Source: CALCNS01 sp937897315 (GTDB taxonomy: Bacteria; Bacillota; JAAYKD01). From it: a stretch of 64,000 nucleotides of DNA. The stretch covers positions 62,001-126,000 of the forward strand of contig DAINOJ010000002.1 of NCBI GenBank assembly GCA_036744005.1, given 5' to 3'. Shown in pieces: positions 40,557 through 49,281 of the stretch. The translations under genes and the position numbers were made by a program. Position 1 is the first letter of the stretch. Every line of letters starts with the position of its first letter. A model generated the notes under the pieces. The model was not told the DNA's origin. It was given only the letters and a program-made list of their open reading frames with translations, and did no database searches.

Positions 40557-41801
40557 TTACGAAAACCATGGCAATTGAAACAGCCCCAAGAACAATACAA
40601 AGCCAAAAAAAGTGCTAGCGATGGCTGTGATGAGTTGCTGACGAATAAATTGATTTCGGTCTTGTTCCGGAGTCAAAGAAGCCGATGCCAATGCTCCCAA
40701 GGTAGTAAAGGGACCTGTCGTAACCAAATGACCTCCGGCGACGATAGCAGCCACCATAATAGGAGCAGATATAGGTTGTACATCTTGAAGTAAGCCGGGT
40801 AATGTTCGAATTAATGTTGGCATTACCACTCCGGAAGCGCTAGCAAAAAATGTCATAATGGAGCTGATCACACCCATGACAGCAGGCGCTGTTTGTTCAT
40901 TCATAAATCCTCTAAAAAAGCTAGTCAATAAATCAATACCACCTAAATGTGCTGTTACTTCGATAAGAGTTCCGGTTCCTGCAACCAGTATCATAGCCCC
41001 CCATGGTATCCCAGATAAGGCTTGTTTCTCCTCTGCTACACGTAAAGCCAATAAAATACCGGAAATGGCAAACGCACTTAAGCCTAAATCCCATTTCAAA
41101 AAAGCTACCACAAGTATGAGTACCGTCATCCCAGCTACAGTCCATCGATGCGAAGCGTTCAACGCGATGTTTTCTTTTTGGTTCTCCAATGGTTTTTTTG
41201 GTAATTTATACCCACCGTATGCCAGATATACTACTCCACACCAAATAAAAGCACTCAAAACCATCGCCAGCCAGGTTGTAAATGTTGTATCCACATGTAG
41301 ATACTGTTGAGACAGATTCACGCCAATGATTCCCGTTGGAGCAATCGGTGACATTCCCCCGGCATTGGAACCTCCAATGAGCAATGTTGCCATGAGGATG
41401 GGAGAAATATGCATTTCCTGAGCGATGGCCATACCTATGGGGCCCAATATTGCCACAACAGCTATATTGCCCGGTCCTATGGCGGCAAACAATGCAGCCA
41501 ATCCAAAGAAAATCCAGGGAATTAAGGGACCATTCCCATTGGCCAAAGCCACACTTCGGCGAGCCAATCGTTCCAGTGTACCATTACAACGAGCCATGGA
41601 AAACAATAATGAAACTCCGATGAGTGTAACGAATAACTTTGTTGGCCAAAAAGCGATGATTTCACCTGCTGAAAACCCAGCTCCCCAGACCCCCAATAAA
41701 AAAGCAAAACCCATAGACAGGATTCCCACATTGATATCACGCCAAAAGCCAATGACAATGGCGATGACTATAGCCAACAAAGATACGGTTGCTAAATCCA
41801 T
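40557..41801 (-). CDS. MatC-like dicarboxylate carrier (SLC13-related permease)
   Basis: 414 residues, around 12 transmembrane segments. The N-terminal half resembles the MatC_N family (dicarboxylate/malonate carriers), with the loop GGSNAGGMSPIAPTGIIG; the second half has the matching ATLASASGV-like FFASASGVVMPTL. It follows the MFS gene by 32 bases, and the two probably share a transcript. Substrate unknown; a dicarboxylate is a family-level guess. Confidence 0.7.
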   Translation of the reverse strand: MDLATVSLLAIVIAIVIGFWRDINVGILSMGFAFLLGVWGAGFSAGEIIAFWPTKLFVTLIGVSLLFSMARCNGTLERLARRSVALANGNGPLIPWIFFGLAALFAAIGPGNIAVVAILGPIGMAIAQEMHISPILMATLLIGGSNAGGMSPIAPTGIIGVNLSQQYLHVDTTFTTWLAMVLSAFIWCGVVYLAYGGYKLPKKPLENQKENIALNASHRWTVAGMTVLILVVAFLKWDLGLSAFAISGILLALRVAEEKQALSGIPWGAMILVAGTGTLIEVTAHLGGIDLLTSFFRGFMNEQTAPAVMGVISSIMTFFASASGVVMPTLIRTLPGLLQDVQPISAPIMVAAIVAGGHLVTTGPFTTLGALASASLTPEQDRNQFIRQQLITAIASTFFGFVLFLGLFQLPWFS

Positions 41802-41833
41802 GAGATTCTTCCTTTCAAGCTACACAGTAACCT

Positions 41834-43117
41834 TTACGTTCTCCTACCAAATGGCCACTTCAACTGAATGACATACGCCATGTAGATTAACCCAACCGTT
41901 CGAAACATTGTGGAGAGATAAAATATGGGGTTCAGTTGACTGCCAATGCTTTTGAAAATCAACATTCCTAACATAGGAAACACAAAGCCGGTAACCTGCA
42001 TAGCCATATTAAAAAAAGCCATGTAGCTAGGGCGAATTGCCGGGTTTGGAGCGACGCTCAGTAGGGTATTGAATTGAGATAAATTGAATGCACCACTGGC
42101 CAAACCATTGGCGATGGACAAAGCCCAAAGTAACCAAAGGGTATTCTGGTTGACATAAGCGTGTAGCCAGGGTTGCATTAGAAATAAAAGGCATGCGATA
42201 AAATACACTTGCTTATTGCCAATTTGGTCCGATACCCTGCCCCAGAATCGATAGCTCAGTGTAGCCATAATCGTACTTAAAATCGACACCATTGCAATTT
42301 GCGTGTTGCTCAAGAGCAATACGCGCACATGTAAAATAGTCCACATGGATGCAGATATATTGAATCCAATGTAATAAATGAACGAAGCCGCGGTAAAACT
42401 TAAGAAGTGCTTGTCTTTTATCACCAATTTCATGCCATCGAATGGCCTCTTTTGGGGTGTAGTCTCTATTTCTGCACTTTCTACTTTTACTTCTTTGATT
42501 TTCGTCAAATAATATGTGGATGCCACTAACCCTAAAAATGCCAGAAAGAACAGAAGGCCGAAGTTATAAGGATAGGGTATGTAATCCAAAAGAGGCCCAG
42601 CCAATAACATACTTCCCAAGGTAATCCAACCAACAATGAAATTGCGATCCCCAAAAATTCTTCCTCGATAGCGGATGGGGAAAATCTCCCCCATTAGTTG
42701 AGTCCACATGGTATTGACTACAACAGCAGGGAAATTCATCCAGGTAACAAGAGCGATAAATACCCAGGCTTTCATGATACCAGAAATGGGTAAGAAAGGG
42801 ATGATAGCATAAAACATATAATTGATACGATGTGCCCAACACCAAGCCAACAATGGTCTCAATTTCATATCGGTTCGTTCGGTGATAATGGCAGAAGGAA
42901 TTTGAGCAATCAATCCCATTAATGCCGGCCAGGCCGCTAAAAAGCCCAGCATCTGATCGGTAGCTCCTAAACGCAAGGCAAACACACCCATGAAGGACAT
43001 GGTTAATCCATTCATAATACTATAAGTCATACCATCGGCGATACTATAGATGGCATTCTCTCTCATCACATCATTATCTAAATATCCAACCAGCCAATTT
43101 CGTAATTTACCTACCAT
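41834..43117 (-). CDS. MFS transporter
   Basis: 427 residues from the ATG at 43117 (MVGKLRNWLVGYLDND) with AAGAGGTG upstream; the frame is open further but without a start signal. About 12 transmembrane segments with a central cytoplasmic loop rich in charged residues (KIKEVKVESAEIETTPQK), typical of the major facilitator superfamily. The loop-2 RTDMKLRPLL sequence is a variant of the MFS A motif. Substrate cannot be inferred. Confidence 0.75.
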   Translation of the reverse strand: MVGKLRNWLVGYLDNDVMRENAIYSIADGMTYSIMNGLTMSFMGVFALRLGATDQMLGFLAAWPALMGLIAQIPSAIITERTDMKLRPLLAWCWAHRINYMFYAIIPFLPISGIMKAWVFIALVTWMNFPAVVVNTMWTQLMGEIFPIRYRGRIFGDRNFIVGWITLGSMLLAGPLLDYIPYPYNFGLLFFLAFLGLVASTYYLTKIKEVKVESAEIETTPQKRPFDGMKLVIKDKHFLSFTAASFIYYIGFNISASMWTILHVRVLLLSNTQIAMVSILSTIMATLSYRFWGRVSDQIGNKQVYFIACLLFLMQPWLHAYVNQNTLWLLWALSIANGLASGAFNLSQFNTLLSVAPNPAIRPSYMAFFNMAMQVTGFVFPMLGMLIFKSIGSQLNPIFYLSTMFRTVGLIYMAYVIQLKWPFGRRT

Positions 43118-43269
43118 TTTACACCTCTTGCAGAATCCATTTGCATTACAGATGACAATTGCTTTCCAATTCGCCCTTCTTTGCTTACTTCCCTTTACCA
43201 GTATACCCGACTCTGTCAACTCTCACTATTATGGAGATTCCTAACAAATCTACAATCGACAAACAAGGG

Positions 43270-43298
43270 TTGTAAAATCATCATTGACCCGTTATACT
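43270..43298 (+). promoter_or_regulatory. Sigma-A promoter for the split lysO genes
   Basis: TTGTAA (43270-43275), 17 bases, TATACT (43293-43298) on the plus strand, leader about 22 bases. I saw no convincing divergent promoter for the MFS gene in the same gap. Confidence 0.7.
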
Positions 43299-43326
43299 AA
43301 TCCATATCAACGAGAGGAGTATCCAG

Positions 43327-43617
43327 ATGATTGATTTGCTACTGGCTTTATCTGCAGGAATCCTATTTGGTTTCGTCCTGCGGCATTATCCCGTATGGGC
43401 AAAACAGGTACCGGTTGCGATAACAGTGGGTTTATTTGCTTTAATTTTTGTTATGGGTTTACAAGTAGGGGGTAGTTCAGAAGTCATGAACTCCATTATG
43501 CAAATTGGTTTCCAAGCTGCTTCGTTTGCTTTCATCACAGTTTGTGGGAGCGTTATGTTCTCTGTACCTTTATCACTATGGTGGAAAAAGAAATCGGGAG
43601 GAGGTCATCACTCTTGA
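43327..43617 (+). CDS. LysO-family lysine exporter, N-terminal half
   Basis: 96-residue membrane protein, three transmembrane segments, resembling the first part of LysO/YbjE (LLLALSAGILFGFVLRHYP). In E. coli LysO is one polypeptide exporting lysine; many Bacillota carry it as two genes. The ribosome binding site is GAGAGGAG. The stop (TGA) overlaps the start of the second half in TTGA. Confidence 0.75.
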   Translation: MIDLLLALSAGILFGFVLRHYPVWAKQVPVAITVGLFALIFVMGLQVGGSSEVMNSIMQIGFQAASFAFITVCGSVMFSVPLSLWWKKKSGGGHHS

Positions 43618-44216
43618 TTTTTGCACTGATAGCTACCTTGCTTGCCGGTATAGCCGTAGGCGTTTTTTGGTTGCCGTTGGGCTCTCTAGACACCGTATCG
43701 GAAGGGGTTATGTATACCTTATATTTACTACTCTTTCTCATCGGAGCAGATATGGCGAGTAGTGGAAACCTATGGGAACGTTTTCGCCAACTAGACCGAA
43801 GATTATATTTTTTACCAATCCTCTCCATCCTTGGTTCCGTTATCGCGGGTGCATTTACCGGTCAGTTATTCCATATTGGAGCTTGGCAGGGAGCTGCCAT
43901 TGGAGGTGGTATGGGCTGGTATTCTATATCTGGTGTGTTATTGGGTCAAACATTGGGAGCACAGTTTGGTGCGCTCGCCTTTCTAACCAATATTTTTCGA
44001 GAACTCTATTCTTTTATTTTGATGCCCTTCCTCTTTCGTCGAGGATTCGGTCCTTCTGCCATTACGGTAGGAGGAGCGACCACCATGGATACCACTTTAC
44101 CCATTATTAATCGATATGGTGGATCAGAAATGACCCTGGTCGCTATTTTGCACGGTCTGGTATGTTCCGCTGCCGTGCCAATCATCGTTCCCTTCTTAGC
44201 TTCCTTGGTACATTAG
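43614..44216 (+). CDS. LysO-family lysine exporter, C-terminal half
   Basis: 200 residues from a TTG at 43614, nine bases after GGAGG located at the end of the first half. About six transmembrane segments. Conserved GMGWYSISGVLLG and GGATTMDTTLPII motifs are those of the LysO core. The TTGA overlap implies re-initiation and 1:1 synthesis of both halves. Followed by a terminator. Confidence 0.8.
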   Translation: MIFALIATLLAGIAVGVFWLPLGSLDTVSEGVMYTLYLLLFLIGADMASSGNLWERFRQLDRRLYFLPILSILGSVIAGAFTGQLFHIGAWQGAAIGGGMGWYSISGVLLGQTLGAQFGALAFLTNIFRELYSFILMPFLFRRGFGPSAITVGGATTMDTTLPIINRYGGSEMTLVAILHGLVCSAAVPIIVPFLASLVH

Positions 44217-44256
44217 AAAAGATGTCATCCTGCATAAGATGGATGACATCTTTCTC
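44217..44256. terminator. Bidirectional terminator between lysO and the M42 gene
   Basis: 13-bp stem AAAGATGTCATCC / GGATGACATCTTT (44218-44230, 44241-44253), flanked by A/T-rich sequence on both sides, between convergent genes. Confidence 0.82.
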
Positions 44257-44258
44257 TA

Positions 44259-45329
44259 TTACCCGATGATTTCTTTTATGGTCTCTTCGTTGAGGGACTT
44301 CAAGATTTCTGTCGCTAATTGAATGGTTGCATCGAGATCGGATTCAGCCAAGTAACAATAATGGGTGTGCGCGTACCGTGTTGGTATTCCCAGAACCAAA
44401 CAAGGCACGGCATGGTGTGTGGTGTGAATCGCAGAGCCATTTGTTGATCCGGAGCGCCGAACCCCGATTTGGTATGGTATATCGTGTTGCTCTGCGATTT
44501 TCTTCGCATAACGCAAGAATCCTGCGTGGGAGATCATTCCCCCATCTATCACACGAATTTGCACCCCATGTTTCATCCGGCATTGTGCAGTATAACTATC
44601 CGTAAAGAAGTCATCGGATGGAGACCCTTCAAAAACTATAGCAAAGTCGGGTTTTACAACTTGGGCAGTAACCTTAGCGCCACGGCAACCCACTTCTTCT
44701 TGAGCGGCAAACGCGCCTACCGGTTCCACCTGAAGCGGTAGCTCTTTCACGTTCTCCATGGTTTCAATAATACATTGACAACCAATGCGGTTATCAAACG
44801 CTTTACTCATAAAAACGCCGTTGCGTTCGTTGAAATCACAGGTCACATCGGGCATAACCGGATCTCCCGGTTGTATGCCAAAAACATGGATTACTTCATC
44901 ACGGGATGTCGCTCCAATGTCTATGGTAATGTCAGTCTGCTCTAACATGCGAGTGCGTTCTGCAGCACTCATAAAATGCGGCGGTTTGGAACTGGTTACA
45001 CCCTTTATGTATTCGCCACGGCTGTTCTTAATGACAACCTGGTGAGCTGGTATGTTGGTCGTAACCCAACCTCCTATGTTGAGAAAGTGAATCATGCCAT
45101 TGCCGGATATCGATTGTACCATGAATCCCAGCTCATCGCTGTGAGCATCGAGCATCACCACAGGTTTACCGGCAGCAGGGTTTTGTAAACGCGCGTACAC
45201 ATTGTGCATCGCGTCCACTTTGACATTAAAGTTCTCCGTGTATTGCTGAATAACTTTTACCACATCTTCTTCGTATCCCGAGGGTCCGAAGGCATTGGTA
45301 ATATCGGCAGTCAGTTTTCGATTTGCCAA
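44259..45329 (-). CDS. M42-family aminopeptidase (glutamyl aminopeptidase-like)
   Basis: Cytosolic metallo-aminopeptidase of 356 residues; family members form large tetrahedral complexes that trim peptides. Metal and catalytic motifs: LDAHSDELGFM, KAFDNRIGC, AAQEEVGCRGA, FEGSPSDD, and the C-terminal AIHTTHHAVPCLVLGIPTRY split around the last histidine ligand. The start is TTG, eight bases from GGAGG. It is convergent with lysO and divergent from the amidohydrolase gene. Confidence 0.92.
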   Translation of the reverse strand: MANRKLTADITNAFGPSGYEEDVVKVIQQYTENFNVKVDAMHNVYARLQNPAAGKPVVMLDAHSDELGFMVQSISGNGMIHFLNIGGWVTTNIPAHQVVIKNSRGEYIKGVTSSKPPHFMSAAERTRMLEQTDITIDIGATSRDEVIHVFGIQPGDPVMPDVTCDFNERNGVFMSKAFDNRIGCQCIIETMENVKELPLQVEPVGAFAAQEEVGCRGAKVTAQVVKPDFAIVFEGSPSDDFFTDSYTAQCRMKHGVQIRVIDGGMISHAGFLRYAKKIAEQHDIPYQIGVRRSGSTNGSAIHTTHHAVPCLVLGIPTRYAHTHYCYLAESDLDATIQLATEILKSLNEETIKEIIG

Positions 45330-45441
45330 AATAGTATCCTCCTTTTAAAAATTCTTCTTCTCTCTAATTAGAGTATTTGACTTTAGCGAAGGGTTTTCCT
45401 GCTTGAAACGAGAAATGGATGGCAGAAAAGGAGGATGAATG

Positions 45442-46683
45442 ATGTCTTTGCAAGCCCAACGTAAGGTTTACTATGATGCAACTCTGCTGGATTGTACCGG
45501 TAACGATCCCTATTATCCAGCTTGGTTAGTTACTGAGGCCGATATCATCGTGGAAATGGGGATAGGCCAACAATATCCTCGCTATACCCATACAGAATAC
45601 ATCGATTGCAATGGTAATACTTTGATGCCTGGGCTCATTGATGCCCATATTCATGGTTCCTTCTATGAAAATGATATGAGTGACCTTTACCGTAAAAACA
45701 TGCCCGGCATGCAATTTGCCAAAGCCTTTCGGATTTATAAAGAAACACTAGAGATGGGGTTTACCACTGCTCGTGATTGCGGCGGAGTGGATACCGGGGT
45801 ACGTGATGCGATATTGCAAGGTATCATCCCCGGTCCCCGTTTGACCGTTAGCGGTCCCAGTATTAGCATGACCGGTGGACATGCCGATCCCAGAATGGGT
45901 ACAGAATATATAGCTCCGATCCGTTCAGCTATACAAACCGGTTTTATTGCCGATGGTGTAGCCGAAGTACAAAAAGCCGCTAGGGAATTGCTACGTCAAG
46001 GGGTAGATCACCTCAAGGTAATGGCAGGAGGAGGCTGTGCCAGCGCCGGAGATGAGCCCGATTCCAGTCAATATACACTTGAAGAACTAAAGGCCATTGT
46101 CTACGAAGCGACTGCGGTTCATAAAAAAGTAATCGCACACTGTTATTCGCCTCGCAGTATGCAGCTTTCTGCAGAAGCCGGCATTTACAGCATTGAACAT
46201 GGCAACTATATGGATGAGACCACTGCGATAATCTTGAAAGAAAAAGGTTGTTGGTATGTTCCCACCATGACCACCTATGAAGTGATGGCAACACGCGGTG
46301 AAGAGTTTGGCTTATCGTCCTATTTCTTACGAAAAATGCGAAAAGTTCAGGAAAAAGCCGCCGAAGCCGTTGCTATTGCCGCCAAAGTGGGTTTACCAAT
46401 GGGTTCGGGTTCCGATGTGGTTGGCTCAGGTCAACCCTATAAGACAATGGAATTGGAACTGAAAGCCAATGTGTTAGGCAACATGGAAGCCATTCTCTGT
46501 GCGACACGAAACAACGCCAAACTCATGCAATTGGACCATCTCTTAGGCACCCTTCAAGTGGGTTTAAAAGCGGATTTGCTCTTATTGGAAGGTGACCCTC
46601 TACAAGACATCACCCTCTTCCAAAAGCCGGAGAAGCGTATGATGATTGTTCAAAACGGAAAGACCGTGTTGCGTCAATGTTAA
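45442..46683 (+). CDS. Imidazolonepropionase-like amidohydrolase
   Basis: 413 residues, TIM-barrel amidohydrolase. Metal ligands: HxH in GLIDAHIHG, the likely carboxylated lysine in DHLKVMAGG, histidines in KVIAHCYS and SIEHGNYM, and the aspartate of GSGSDVVGSG. Closest by eye to the prolidase/imidazolonepropionase-like subgroup that cleaves dipeptides or cyclic amides; the substrate is not determined. Two adjacent ATGs (45439, 45442) follow AGGAGG; I prefer the second for spacing. Its end overlaps galK by 7 bases. Confidence 0.82.
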   Translation: MSLQAQRKVYYDATLLDCTGNDPYYPAWLVTEADIIVEMGIGQQYPRYTHTEYIDCNGNTLMPGLIDAHIHGSFYENDMSDLYRKNMPGMQFAKAFRIYKETLEMGFTTARDCGGVDTGVRDAILQGIIPGPRLTVSGPSISMTGGHADPRMGTEYIAPIRSAIQTGFIADGVAEVQKAARELLRQGVDHLKVMAGGGCASAGDEPDSSQYTLEELKAIVYEATAVHKKVIAHCYSPRSMQLSAEAGIYSIEHGNYMDETTAIILKEKGCWYVPTMTTYEVMATRGEEFGLSSYFLRKMRKVQEKAAEAVAIAAKVGLPMGSGSDVVGSGQPYKTMELELKANVLGNMEAILCATRNNAKLMQLDHLLGTLQVGLKADLLLLEGDPLQDITLFQKPEKRMMIVQNGKTVLRQC

Positions 46684-47858
46684 CTCCCGAAAGACCAGAT
46701 TTCACCCAACTACGCATAGATTTTATGCTGCACTTCGGCAATACCAATGAACCGATTCATCTTTTTATGGCGCCGGGTCGAATCAACCTCATCGGTGAGC
46801 ATACCGATTATAACGGTGGCTTTGTTATGCCAGCAGCATTAACTCTTGGTTCCTATTTGCTCATCCGTAAGCGTAACGATGATGTAATCCGTCTTGCCGA
46901 CAGCCAATGGCCTTCTATTTTATCTGTACCGCTTGACCACCTCATGGATTATAGGAAGGCACCATGGGGAAATTATCAGTTGGCCGTGGCAGAGATCTTA
47001 CAGCAACAAGGTGGTGTCTTGCACGGAGTAGACTGCTATTACCACGAAACAGTGCCTTTGTCTTCCGGGTTATCCTCCTCGGCAGCCATTGAAGTGGTGA
47101 CGGCTACTGCCTTGAACCGGCTCTTTGAGCTTGGGCACACTCCCCTTCAATTAGCTCAGCTGTGCCAAGCAGCGGAGCGAGATTTGATTGGTGTATCGTG
47201 TGGGATTATGGACCAATTTGCTTCCGCCTGTGGGCAGGCAGACCATGCAATGCTTCTCCATTGTGAAACGTTAAAATCAAACGCGATTTCAATCAATTTT
47301 CCTACTATGGTATTCATGATCGTGAACAGCAATATGCCGCGATCCTTATTGCATAGCCCTTATAACCAGCGCCTAGCTGAATGCCAACAAGCATTAAAAC
47401 TTCTGCAACAGCAAAACCCACAACTAACACACTTGTGCCAAGCCTCGGTTGATGCCCTGCATTCCGGTAAATCCCTTTTTGCAGATTCACTGCTTTACCG
47501 AAGAGCACATCATGTGATAACAGAAAACCAAAGAGTTCTCATGGCTGTTCAAGCGTTGCAAGAAAGGGACGCTGAACGATTCGGAACATTGATGCTGAAG
47601 TCTCATGCATCCTTGCGTTCCGATTATCAGGTGACAGGAGAAGCACTCGACTGTTTGGTGGAAGCAGCTCAAGAAGTGGACGGGGTTTTGGGTTCCCGCA
47701 TGACTGGGGCAGGTTTCGGTGGTTGCACCATCCATCTTATGCAAAAAAGCGCTGTTTCGTCCTTTCGGCAGCATGTACAGCTGAAATTCGTGAACACCAT
47801 AGGCCTTGAACCGGATTTTTATCAAGCACGTTTCGGACCTGGAGCAAGAGAATTATGA
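46677..47858 (+). CDS. galK: Galactokinase
   Basis: Phosphorylates galactose (GHMP kinase family), 393 residues. The galactokinase signature GRINLIGEHTDYNGGFVMP, the ATP loop PLSSGLSSSAAIEV and the C-terminal GAGFGGCTIHL are all present. No galT, galE or sugar transporter is nearby; instead galK sits between an amidohydrolase, with which it overlaps, and a tyrosine recombinase. Its own ribosome binding site is weak, so it probably depends on coupling to the upstream gene. Confidence 0.93.
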   Translation: MLTPERPDFTQLRIDFMLHFGNTNEPIHLFMAPGRINLIGEHTDYNGGFVMPAALTLGSYLLIRKRNDDVIRLADSQWPSILSVPLDHLMDYRKAPWGNYQLAVAEILQQQGGVLHGVDCYYHETVPLSSGLSSSAAIEVVTATALNRLFELGHTPLQLAQLCQAAERDLIGVSCGIMDQFASACGQADHAMLLHCETLKSNAISINFPTMVFMIVNSNMPRSLLHSPYNQRLAECQQALKLLQQQNPQLTHLCQASVDALHSGKSLFADSLLYRRAHHVITENQRVLMAVQALQERDAERFGTLMLKSHASLRSDYQVTGEALDCLVEAAQEVDGVLGSRMTGAGFGGCTIHLMQKSAVSSFRQHVQLKFVNTIGLEPDFYQARFGPGAREL

Positions 47859-47872
47859 AGGAGGTGTTACCC

Positions 47873-48955
47873 ATGAATTACCCCGAGAGACTGTATCGAA
47901 TTGATGCGGAAGGAAATCTCATAGAGCCGGATGCAGAGATCTTAGGACTTTGGAAATGGGTGGAACGCTTCCAAAATGAATATGCCCGTCAAAACCACTC
48001 GCCCTTAACTATAATAGAATATGGTTATGACTTAGCCGGTTTGGTTATGTATCTGAGAAATAAAAACATTTCAGATTTTCAAAATGTCGATTCGTTGACT
48101 CTGCGAGACTACTTAGATTACCTGCGGCTGAATCATGATTTATCTGCTAAAACGATGAACAGACATTTGTCCACTTTCCGGTCCTTCTTTCGATTCCTTT
48201 GGGAACAACGCATCATCACTCAGAACCCAGCAACAGGAATTCGTTATGCCCGTCTGACCAAAACTACGGGTGGTCATACATACCTCATGCAATCGGAAGC
48301 CAAGCAATTATTGAAAGCGAGCGAAGATCAAACACGCTTTCCCCAAAGAGACTTGGCTATGATTGCCCTTATGTTGTTTTGCGGTTTACGCATTTCGGAA
48401 GTGGCGGGTTTGAATCGTGGCGACATTCGTTGGACCGAGCAATTATTAATTGTACGTGGAAAAGGGAACAAAATTCGAGAGCTACCCATGAATGAGTATG
48501 TCTTAAAATTACTGAATGATTATCTTAAGGTTCGACCACAGCCTCGCTACCGCAAGAAAAGGCCAGCCAGCGAAACACCTATGGATCATGCTCGCAAACA
48601 GCTGGAGGAGAAAGTTGGCGGTCAAGAAGAAGCGTTATTCATTTCCAGTCATTTAAGGAGAATCTCCACTCGGGGTATACGTGATGTTGTTGACAAGGCC
48701 ATGGAAAAAGTGGTGTTAGATGATCCAACCAAGCGCATCACTCCACACAAGCTGCGACATACCTTTGCCACCCTGCTGTATTTAAACGGAGCTGATATCA
48801 ACGTGTTGAAAGATCTATTGGGGCATGCCGATTTATCGAGCACACAAATATATGCAGCGGTGGATCAACAACGAAAACAACAGGCCATGCATCGTCATCC
48901 TTTGCTACCTGAAAATCGCTTGGAAGGAGGGAGTTCCACTGAAAGCAAAAACTAG
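47873..48955 (+). CDS. Tyrosine recombinase (XerC/XerD-like)
   Basis: 360 residues from the ATG at 47873, the one correctly spaced from AAGGAGGTG; an upstream ATG overlaps the galK stop. N-terminal SAM-like DNA-binding domain (TIIEYGYDLAGLVMYL) and catalytic domain with Arg in GLRISEVAGL, Lys in VRGKGNKIRELP, HKLRHTFATLL, GHADLSSTQIY with the nucleophilic tyrosine. Looks like a chromosomal Xer-type recombinase (dimer resolution) rather than a phage integrase, as no attachment sites or phage genes are near. An internal charged insert (RPQPRYRKKRPASET) is notable. Confidence 0.88.
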   Translation: MNYPERLYRIDAEGNLIEPDAEILGLWKWVERFQNEYARQNHSPLTIIEYGYDLAGLVMYLRNKNISDFQNVDSLTLRDYLDYLRLNHDLSAKTMNRHLSTFRSFFRFLWEQRIITQNPATGIRYARLTKTTGGHTYLMQSEAKQLLKASEDQTRFPQRDLAMIALMLFCGLRISEVAGLNRGDIRWTEQLLIVRGKGNKIRELPMNEYVLKLLNDYLKVRPQPRYRKKRPASETPMDHARKQLEEKVGGQEEALFISSHLRRISTRGIRDVVDKAMEKVVLDDPTKRITPHKLRHTFATLLYLNGADINVLKDLLGHADLSSTQIYAAVDQQRKQQAMHRHPLLPENRLEGGSSTESKN

Positions 48956-49268
48956 AAGTACATCCATCAACCGGTTTTGGATTTGGTTGTTTTATTTGCT
49001 TCTACTGATTTTTATGTTCTTGTTCATGCGTTATGGACTTTATTCCACAATACAATGGATTCCCTTTTCCTTAGGGTTACTCTCTTTGGCTTGTGCTGTA
49101 TATGTAGCACATCGCACTTTGCGATGTCCTCATTGCAGCAGTTTGGCTGTATTAAAGCATTTAACACTCATGGAAAATGGAAAGAAAACGATTTGTCCCA
49201 ATTGCAAGAATGAAATACTTTATGGTCCTTCCACACTCCCTAAGGAACCCAAGAAGAAAAAGAAATGA
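48939..49268 (+). CDS. Small membrane protein with zinc ribbon
   Basis: About 109 residues, unrecognised family. A basic N-terminus (KAKTRSTSINR), two transmembrane segments (about 13-35 and 39-58), then a zinc ribbon CPHC...CPNC and a lysine-rich tail (KEPKKKKK). No ATG, GTG or TTG is available at the expected place; GGAGGGAG inside the end of the recombinase gene is eight bases before an in-frame CTG (48939), which I take as the probable start. A later TTG or ATG would remove most of the first membrane segment. Confidence 0.6.
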   Translation: MKAKTRSTSINRFWIWLFYLLLLIFMFLFMRYGLYSTIQWIPFSLGLLSLACAVYVAHRTLRCPHCSSLAVLKHLTLMENGKKTICPNCKNEILYGPSTLPKEPKKKKK

Positions 49269-49281
49269 TGAGGTGTTGCAG

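Noticed and set aside
47873..48955. Tyrosine recombinase as evidence of an integrated element
   Set aside because: No attachment-site duplication at nearby tRNAs, no phage or plasmid genes, and sequence features fit a chromosomal Xer protein.
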